In this document: in pieces, positions 1 through 9,000 of the stretch
Layout of the letters: each line of letters starts with the position of its first letter
How positions within the stretch are numbered: the stretch's first letter is position 1
DNA from: Helicobacter_J cappadocius
GTDB lineage: Bacteria; Campylobacterota; Campylobacteria; Campylobacterales; Helicobacteraceae
Length of the DNA: 11,215 bases
Assembly: GCF_030686155.1 (NCBI RefSeq)
Contig: NZ_JAUPEV010000019.1
Coordinates: forward strand, 1-11,215
Reading direction: 5' to 3'
Made by a program: the position numbers and the translations under genes
Notes under the pieces: model-generated
Told to the model about the DNA's origin: nothing
Databases searched by the model: none
What the model saw: only the letters and a program-made list of their open reading frames with translations

Positions 1-3000
1 TTCAACTTCAAAAACAATGCCAAATTCGAAGGTAAAATCTACAACAACATAGGTGTAACAAAAAACAGCACGGGTAAAGTAACCAGTCAAGAAGGCTCTG
101 TAGCTATCAATCTCAGCAACACTACTTTAGATAATTTGGATTATTCTCAAAAAGATTTTACCGGAGTTACCCCCACTTTTACTGCCACAAACAACTCCAC
201 TTTGGGCTTTAAAAATGATTTTAAAGACGCAGCGAATTTTGTCATCAAAGACTCCACTTTAAAAGATGTCAAAAACTCAAATGGTGGAGATATGCATTTT
301 GATGCTCATAATGCAAACATCGGTAATATCACCATCACAAACCCTACTAGTGGTGGAGCTGGTGGTAAGGTCAGTGGTACTTTTGATAGCTCTAATATTG
401 GAAATATTACTTCTATCAGCAATTTCTCAAACACTATTAAAATCACCAACTCTCAAGGCAAAGAGAATCTAAAAATAGGCAATATCAGTTATGGAGATGG
501 TACAAAAACTCCTAAAGAAGGTGCAGCACTAGACATCAACCTAGATAAAAACGCAACTGTGGGTAATATTGATGTTGGAAAAGCTGCTTTAAATGCAACC
601 TTTAATGGTGCTTCAGTAGGCGATATAAAAAATACAAACTCAGATACTGCTAATCCTTCTAGCATTACCTTTACAAATACAAAAGGTCAGAGTATAGGAA
701 AAATAGGTGATAGCACTCATAAATTCACAGGAAGCATCAATGGAACATTTGATTTCACTCCTGTTACCACCACTGACTCTAGTGGTAAAACCATCACCAA
801 ATCCCTCCAAATAGGAGATATTACTTCATCTTCTACTGCAAAAAATGATATATCCTTTGTCTTTGGTGGAAAAGATGCAAGTGGCAATACCATCGGCAAA
901 CCCACCACTCCTATCAAAATCTCTGGTGGCTCAAGTGATTCTTCTTATACCTTTGCTAACTTGGGTAATCTCTCCACTGATTCTTCTAAAAAACAAGATC
1001 TCTCTACTGTAAGTGGTATCACATTTGGCTCTGATGCTAAAGTGGGCTCTTTAAATTTAGTGGGTACTTCTGTTAGTTTGGCCAAAGGAGAACAACTAGA
1101 TAAGCAAACCATCTCTAAGCTCTTGGGCAATACCTCTGCTGCAAGTGATCTAAAAAGTGCTAATTTGGTCTTTGGTAATGCCAAATTAGTACAGAAACCA
1201 GATGGAAGCACAGAGATTGTAAAAAACACAGATGACAAAGGCAATACAGTTTTTGCAACCCTCACTCAAGAAGGAAAAACTCATACAAAAGGAGATGGCT
1301 ATGTTAAAGGTAAAAGCTCAGATGCAGATATTCAAGCTCCTACAGATAGTGGAGATTTTACCTTAAAAGCAGACTTTCTATATACTCCTGGAACCTTTGA
1401 TGCTTCAAAAGGAGAGAGTGCTTGGACAGGAAGTATCAAGGGAGATCCTACTAAAGTAGATGTTTCTTTGAACAACGCAGGAACCATCTCCACCACACAA
1501 CTAGGCTCTACCTCAGTTGCTGATCTAAGCGTAGCTCTCTCTGGTACAACCCTAACAGGAGTATTAGGGGGTGATGTGAATGTACCTGTTTTAGATGATA
1601 AAGGACAACCTAAAAAAGACTCTTCAGGGAAAGCAGAGACCACCAAAAAAGCTCAAGATGTAACTTTATCCATCGATGCTTCTTCTAGCAATTCTAAAGG
1701 CCTCTCAATCATAGGAGATGGAAAACATGATTTGACCTTGGATTTCTCTGGAAATAACTCCAAAGACAAATTCACAGGTGCGATCCTAGGAGGGAGTGCA
1801 GATTCTTCCCTCACTATCAAAAACTTAGATGGCATCAATATCAATTCTACTGCAGGAGGCTCGATCGTAGATGGACTTAAAGCTGCAGGGATTACAGGAA
1901 TCAATAATCCAAGTGCAGCGAAAAACCCAGATGGCAGTTCAATAAGTTTAACTGATGATCAGAAAAAAGATATTGCAACTTCTACAGAGTTCAAACTCTC
2001 AGGGAGTTCTATCACTGGAAATATCAAGGACACTAACTACAGCTACAATCTAGGATTTTCTTCTACTCCTAGCAAAGATGATGATGGTAAAACCATTCCA
2101 CCAGCTTCTTATAATGGAACTTCTATCAATTTTTCTGGAAATACCAATAATCAAACCCTCTCTTTTGAAGGAAAAGATGCTATCAATCCAACTAATCACC
2201 AAGCCTTAAACATCACTTTAGGAACGGGGGATACTTCATTAAACTTCAAAGACACAGGTGCAACCATCGCTGCTTTGCATACAGATAATGCCGGAGCTAA
2301 TTCTTCATTAATATCAGATGGAACTTCTATTGTTGGGGATTGGACAAAAGGAAGTGCAGATGTGAGCTTTGATAGCAATTCTAAATTTTATGGAGTTATT
2401 GGCGGTTCTTCTGATAAGCCTATCAAAGTGAATTTAGGAGAGAATTCTCTATATTCTAGTAGTGATCCTGTGATCCAAGCTGCTTATCAAGGAAAACTCA
2501 AAGGCACTTCTTCTGATGGCACATCCACTTATGCGACTCCAGTAGTTGATCTCTCTTCAACAGGAGAAAAAGAACTGAATTTCAAAAATCCAGGAGAAAC
2601 CTTAGAAATCAAAGGCTTGAGCGAAACTAATGGCTTAGATTCTGGAAATTTAATCGCGAATAATATGTCTTTGGTGGGGAATCTTTACAGCAAATTAGAT
2701 TCAACTACAAAAGCTTCTGATGTCAAAGCCACTCTTTCTTTTGACTCAAGCACTGCAAATGGTCATAAACCTACGAGTTTTACTACTGATCATATCGGGG
2801 TTTTAGCTAATGGTTCTTCAGTTTCTTTTAGTGGGGAAGGTTCTTTAAAACCTCTCACTCCTTATGATGAGAAAACCCATAAAGGAGGGGTGACCACTAT
2901 TTCTTTAGGAGGTTCTAGCACAGGTAATACTAACTTCAATCTCGACAATACTGGAGCAAATGTTGTCTTCTCTCAAGTAAGTGGTCAAAAAGATGTCAAA

Positions 3001-6000
3001 GGTAACTTTGATATAAGAGGAACAAATATCACCTTAGATAATGGTCTTTCAGCTTGGGAAGGTTCTAGAGTGAATTTGATTTTTGCTAATGCTACCTCTA
3101 GCACAAAAGACACCCTCTTAAAAACCAAAGATGGATCACTTTTGACTTCAAAAACAAATGCAGCAGGAGTGAATAAGCCAAACACAGATTATGTCGATAG
3201 CTCTACTTTGACTATCAAATCAGGAACAGTCTCACTTAAGGGCAAGGAAAATAATATCACCTTCATCGGAGATGCTTCTGTTATCGCTACTCCTATGGTT
3301 ACTAAGCCAATGGAATTAGGCGGAGATGCAAAAGCGAACATCAATCTCATCAATATGGGAACTACCTTGAGCTCTACTATCGAAGGAATTATCAAAGCTC
3401 AAGGTAGCTCTGCTGAAGCAGTGGCAACGCAAATGGTTTCAAATATCACAGATGCGAGTACTAAAAACTCAATGAAAACTTCCTTGATATCTAAGTTCAA
3501 AAACACATCCATGGCAGATATTCTTCTAGCATCTAATAATAGCGGTTCAAAAGGAACTGTGAAGTATTACTACAACCTTGCAGGAACCACATTAGGTCAA
3601 GTATCCATCGGTGCTCCAAAATCAACTGATGGTTTGAACCAAACACAAGTTTATATCAATGCTAGTTTTGATCAAAGAGATCTCAAAGACAGAGATAATG
3701 ATGCTCAAAGATACTATAGTGATAATAAAACCATCGGAAATACCCAATTAGAGATTGCCAAAAGCGCACTTAATGGAAACCTCACTTTAGATGGCAATGT
3801 TCATGCTAACTTCCATTTTTATGGAGAAAATTCCCTCAATAGTAATGCAAAAATCTCTGGGGGAGCAAGTGATTCTATCTTTACCTTTAGAGATATGACC
3901 TTGAACTTTGGAGCAGGGAGTGGATTCTCAAATTATGCGATGAATGGAAAGGTTGTCTTAAATGGAGTGAATGCGAGTGGAACTTTTAATCCAACAGGTA
4001 ATGTGAGCTTTGTAAGCTTAGGAGAAAATAATAAAGAAATCAACGCTTTAGTATTTAAAGACTATGGCCAACAAACTCCAAGCAATTTCAATAACAATCT
4101 CCAAACAAATGGGGATTTGTATGGAGTGAATGCAAACCTTAATGATGTGCTTAAAATCAAAGACACCCATTTCAAAGGAAGCATTGATTCTAATAAGGCT
4201 TTCACCTTTGTATTTGCTGGAAGTAATTCTTCAGGATTTGCTCAAACAGATTCTAAAGAAGCTACTAAATTAGGAAGTAATGCTAAAAATGTCACCTTAG
4301 ATCTCATAGATGTTGGCACAGTGCAGATGAGTAATATCAATGCTGGAGCTAGTGATTCTAACAATGTTGTGAATCTTTATGGACAAAGTGCACTTTCTAC
4401 CACCTCTAAAGATGGCAAAACAACCCTTGAAGTAAAAGGAGGCGATAGCCTTACAATCAATGCTACCATTGATAAAAACAATGCCAAACTCTGGGGAGCA
4501 GATGATAAAGGAAGCCTTAATTTTGATATTGAAGGTACAAGTGCTGTGAATTCTGTTTATAACCTTACTTTCAATGGAGGCATTCCTTATCCTAATACAA
4601 CCACTTCTTTTTATACAGGAAATATTGGATTGCTCAATAGCAATTCAGTGATCAATTTCATTGATGCAGGAACCTTGAAAGACACCCAATTTGAAAATAC
4701 CAAAGCTTCTGTAAATATTTCTAGAACAACCATAACAGGAGATATTTATTTCAATTCTGGCTTGATTGACTTTACAAACAATAACAAAGCATTCTCTGGA
4801 AATGTTGTTTATAAAGATGCAAGTAATAATGTTAAAGATCTCATCTTTGATTTTAGCAACAATAACCAAGCAGATAAAATTGAAAATAAAAATGCAAGCG
4901 ATCATAACTATTATCTTGCAGGGGGCAGTGGTTCTAAATTTACTTTTGTGAATCTAACAGACAATCATTCTAGTGCAGCTTCAAGTCCTATTCAATGGCA
5001 AGCAAGCAACACTCAAGATGGTATTTTTAATACCTTAGGCTTTAATGGAGTGCATTTTAGGGCTGCAGATGCTTCAAGGGATAAAAAAATCTTATTAGGT
5101 AACAGTGTTGCTCAAAGCTTGGATGATAACACCACCTTTGCTTTTGCAGGGACTTCTATTTCTGGAGACATTAACACAAAATACAACTTGGATCTAAGCT
5201 TTTATAATCTAGCAGATGGTAGCCAAAGCATCACTTCTAGCTTTGATAAAAACACAAAAGTACCCCTTAATAAATCCTTCTATTCTGGAAGCTCTATTAG
5301 CACAAAAGGGACTTTGAATCTCACACTTTATGGAGCAGGGGCATTAGGAAATACTCCTGTAACTTTACACTCTGATAAAGTACTCAATGTGAATGCAAGT
5401 TCTGATAATGGAGAGATTGGTTCTATCATCACTTCAAATGTGGCTGCAGGTTCAGGTCTTTGGATCAATCATCTAGGCTTTAGTGGGGATTTCCTCTCAC
5501 AAAAAGATACTTCAGGCAATGGTGGGATTGTGGGCGTGACCTTTGAAAATCAAGAGGTGCAAGATGGCTTTATTTTAGGAAGTAAAGACAACAGATTGAT
5601 TGTCAATCTCAGCAATACCACTTTAAATGAAGGCAAAAAACAAGTAGTTATTATCGGAAGTGGCAATAGCAAACTCAATTTTAGCAATTCAGCCCCTGTG
5701 TATATCCACTCAACTTCTGATGCGTTTAAAGAAACAGATACTTGGGATAAAAACTACAAAGGAACATTCTTTGCAGATGGAAGCTCGATTATCTCAAGAG
5801 GTACTTCTATTATTGGAAATATCTATACCAATAATAAAACTGACAGCGATTATGAAAAAAGCAATGGAGCTAGTAAAACTAGAGGAACTTATTATGATCT
5901 AGCCTTCTCTTCTATAGCCACTTCTAATACCCCAGCTTCTTTTTATGCAGGAAGTTATATTGGAGTTGGTGCTAATAATAGCAACACCACCAGTGTTTTA

Positions 6001-9000
6001 GATGGCTACTCTAAGATTGCCTTTGATGGTAGAGGAAGTTTGAAATCTATTTCTAAAGATAAAGATGGAAACGAAGTTTATACAGATGTTAAAAATATAG
6101 CTTCCTCTACAACAGGAGCTGATCTAAAAGCTTCAGATGTTAATCTCACCATTGCTGTGCATGATACCCCTACTTCTACAGAAGGGTCAATGGTTTCTTC
6201 TATTAATATTAGCAACACAGGAGGGGTATTACAGATTAATGAAATTGCTCCTAGTTCTTTAGCAAACAGACTTGATTTGCAGAATTTTTATTCTTTATCT
6301 CTAAGAGGGGTGTCTTTATATGGTGATAGCTTTACTGGAGGTTTATTCTCTTTCAATTCTAAATTCAAAAATCCCAATGAATCTCAAAAATTTCAAATGA
6401 CCTTCTCTAATGGAGATGGCTTGGAGACAATTATCAAAGATAGTGATAAAAAAACCATCAGTTTGAATGACTCAAAATTAGGAAAAGATTATATTGAAAG
6501 TTCTAGCTATGGGATTAAAAGTTTCAAAAGCACACAGGGTAATAATTACCTCGCTCCTAAATTGACTTTCATAGGAAGTGCCTCTCATAACTTTTTTAGC
6601 TCTAAAGCTAACTCAGCTACTGCGTTTTTTACCAACTATCAACCCACAAAAGATACTTCAAATAATAATTATGCTCAGATCAATTTTATCAATGCAGACA
6701 ATACATACTCCCCAATGTCTCTTGATGCGTTTAACACAACAGTAACTGTTGATAACACTAATTCAAACAATGAAGCCATTAATAATAATGACACTCAAAA
6801 CACAGGCATCATCAATTTGATCGGAACTACCTTAGGAAGCAATGACCTCTCAAAAACAGCCTTTATCTTAAATGCAAACTTTGATCAAAGAGGAGATGAT
6901 ACTTATTTTGTCAAAGATGCAGCTTATGTAAGTGCAGATAATCCAGATGGTTTTCTAACAACTGATGGCTTTGGAGCTCTCTCTAGTTCTATTTTAAAAG
7001 TCAGAAAAGCTAAGCTAGATGGAGATTTCAAACTAGGAGATAAGGTAGAAGCTCATTTTAGTTTCTTGGGCAATGATGCTTTTACTTCCAAAGCAAGTAT
7101 AAGTGGTGGAACAAGTAATTCTACTTTGGATTTAAATGGTACAAGTAATCTCTCTTATACTAAAATCAATGCCTTTGGTGGAACTTCAACTATTGTAAAT
7201 ACAACCTTTGATGGAGATATTAAAGACAATGCGGATACTGCTGGTTCATCTACTTCTGTAATGAATGCGTATTTCAATTCTAAAGATACAAACATCACAT
7301 CAGATCAAGCTAAAACATTTATCAAAAACTACAATGATTCAGTCAAAGATACAATGGCACTTGATCTAAGCACAGAGCATACTTTTAATGCAAATGTAGG
7401 CAAAACAGCAGGGGTATTGCAATTATCTTTTATTGGAGCAACATCTACTGGAAGTAACTTTAAAATCAGCAATGATGATAATATCAAAAACATCTATTCC
7501 TTTGTTGATTATGGCAAGATCGATCTATCTACGATTGCTACTGATGGCAAAAACGTAAAAGGGACTATCAAATGGATAGGGAACTCTTATCAAGTAGGCA
7601 AGGTAGAGAATGCTGTAAATGCCAATGTGGATATGTCAGTTACAGGAGATGATATTAAAAACAATGAGTATATTGCAAATGGAGGGGTTCAAGATATTAC
7701 CTTTGATTTTGGAGGGAGTGCAAATAAACCAGATGGTTCCAAAAAAGAAATAGGGGTTATCAAAGACGCCACTGATACGACAGAAGGTGGAAAGACTACA
7801 AAAGGAGGCGCTACATCTGATAGTACTTATACAGTTGCTAACCTCACAGATGGCTCTAATGCTTTAAGCACAGATTCTGGTGGCATTATCAATACCATCA
7901 ACCATACCCTCAACAATACCACAGATGCTTCTAAAAATCCTTTCCAAAACACAGTTGGAACGATTGGTATAAGTGGCACTAACATACAAGGCGATCTCAA
8001 TCAGGATAAAAACTTCAAAGGCACAGATGGAAGCGATAGCACCTTTAATGGAACCATTCAAGCTACCTTTGATAGCACAGAAAAAAATCCTTCGCATATC
8101 AATGGAAATATCAAAGGAGATGCCACTAAAGATATTACCTTTATAGGAGAAAATAGCTCTGACTTCAAAGATGGTAAGGTTATCTCAGGTGGAGATAAGG
8201 ATTCAAAATACAGCTTCCAAGATGCAGGTTCAATAAATACTTCTACTTTGAATAACATCTTAAGTGGAGGTTCAAATACTAATGGCTCTGGATACCAAAG
8301 CACTGCTGGAACATTCAACTTTGATGGAAGCACAACCATTGCAGGAGATATCAAAGATGCAGCCAATACCACCAATGCTAAAGATCAAACCATCAATATC
8401 GGAAAAAACAAAGACAAATCTCCTAATGGAGTGGTTTATCAAGGAGAAATTTCTACCACTTCAAAAGTAGATGCAATCTTTGGGGTAGGGAGTTCAGTAA
8501 ATATCAAAAATGAAAATGAAAACTCTGTGTATGATTTCTCTAAATTCTCAGGTAGTAGCACTGCTGCGATCGCTGATATTGACTTGGGTGATAAACAAGC
8601 AAAAATCACAGGCTTTAATGGAAATACCTCTTTGATAGGAAGTATCAATGATCAAAACAGTGGCAATACCTATACATTCAGCGGAGGAAATGGAAAAACA
8701 GCAGGACACTGGATACTCACTAAGGACTCTTCAGTCAATAAACTTGTGGTTCAAAATGACTTTGCACCTACTTCTGCTATCTTAGAAGCTTCTAGTGCTA
8801 ACAATCCTTTTGCTGTGATTGATCTCACAGGAAGGGATGCTAACACATCTAATGCAATGCTCTCTGGAGCAAATCATATAGCAGGAGCAAGCATCGTTGC
8901 TGCAACTCCTAGTGCTAACAACAATGGTGGTTATTTGAACTTAACTGTTAATAGTTTAGATGCCAATAATGCTATCTTTAGATTAGGGGTGAATTTATCA

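Larger units (their letters stand above)
919..8538 (+). repeat. Dispersed passenger module marked by an ISGG-x-S-D-S-x-[YF]-T-F box
   Basis: A box of consensus I-[SL]-G-G-x-S-[DN]-S-x-[YFL]-[TS]-[FIV] recurs through the passenger. Clear copies start at residues 307 (ISGGSSDSSYTF), 595 (ILGGSADSSLTI), 1285 (ISGGASDSIFTF), 2367 (ISGGTSNSTLDL) and 2728 (ISGGDKDSKYSF). Weaker copies are at 800 (IGGSSDKPIKV), 1641 (GGSGSKFTF), 2602 (GGATSDSTYTV) and 2841 (NSVYDF). Most copies are preceded by a beta-rich stretch ending F-x-F-x-G or similar, such as HFYGENS, SFLGNDA, TFIGENS or DFSGNNS, and followed by a short N-L-G or D-A-G turn. The pattern suggests one ancestral beta-structured unit that duplicated repeatedly. 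I know of no named domain with exactly this box. Confidence 0.7.
2002..8643 (+). repeat. Dispersed passenger module marked by a GT-x-I-x-G-[DN]-I box
   Basis: A second box, [GNS]-[TS]-x-[ILF]-x-G-[DNS]-[IL], recurs. Its central hydrophobic residue is at 671 (GSSITGNI), 777 (GTSIVGD), 891 (NMSLVGNL), 1578 (RTTITGDI), 1720 (GTSISGDI), 1937 (GTSIIGNI), 2403 (NTTFDGDI), 2662 (GTNIQGDL), 2780 (STTIAGDI) and 2878 (NTSLIGSI). A relative, GTNITLD, lies at 1010. In 671-1010 and 2662-2878 the copies are 98-119 residues apart, suggesting a module of about 110 residues. Several copies lead into a pattern of Y-x-L-x-F-S, then P-x-S-[FY] and a Gly-rich turn (after 671, 1720 and 1937; a weaker form after 891). 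The box alternates with the ISGG box in the C-terminal third. Confidence 0.65.

Noticed and set aside
136..138. TTG as the start codon of the giant gene
   Set aside because: The frame is open from base 1 and bases 1-135 encode the same Asn/Thr/Ser-rich passenger style. No signal peptide follows the TTG, so the gene runs off the left edge.
717..3395. Series of minus-strand ORFs of 60-106 residues opposite the passenger
   Set aside because: They are shadows caused by the codon use of the long plus-strand gene. None has domain-like features or a ribosome site that I could support.
319..8643. CRISPR array or DNA-level tandem repeats
   Set aside because: The repeats are protein-level and diverged. 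There are no identical DNA repeats with regular unique spacers.
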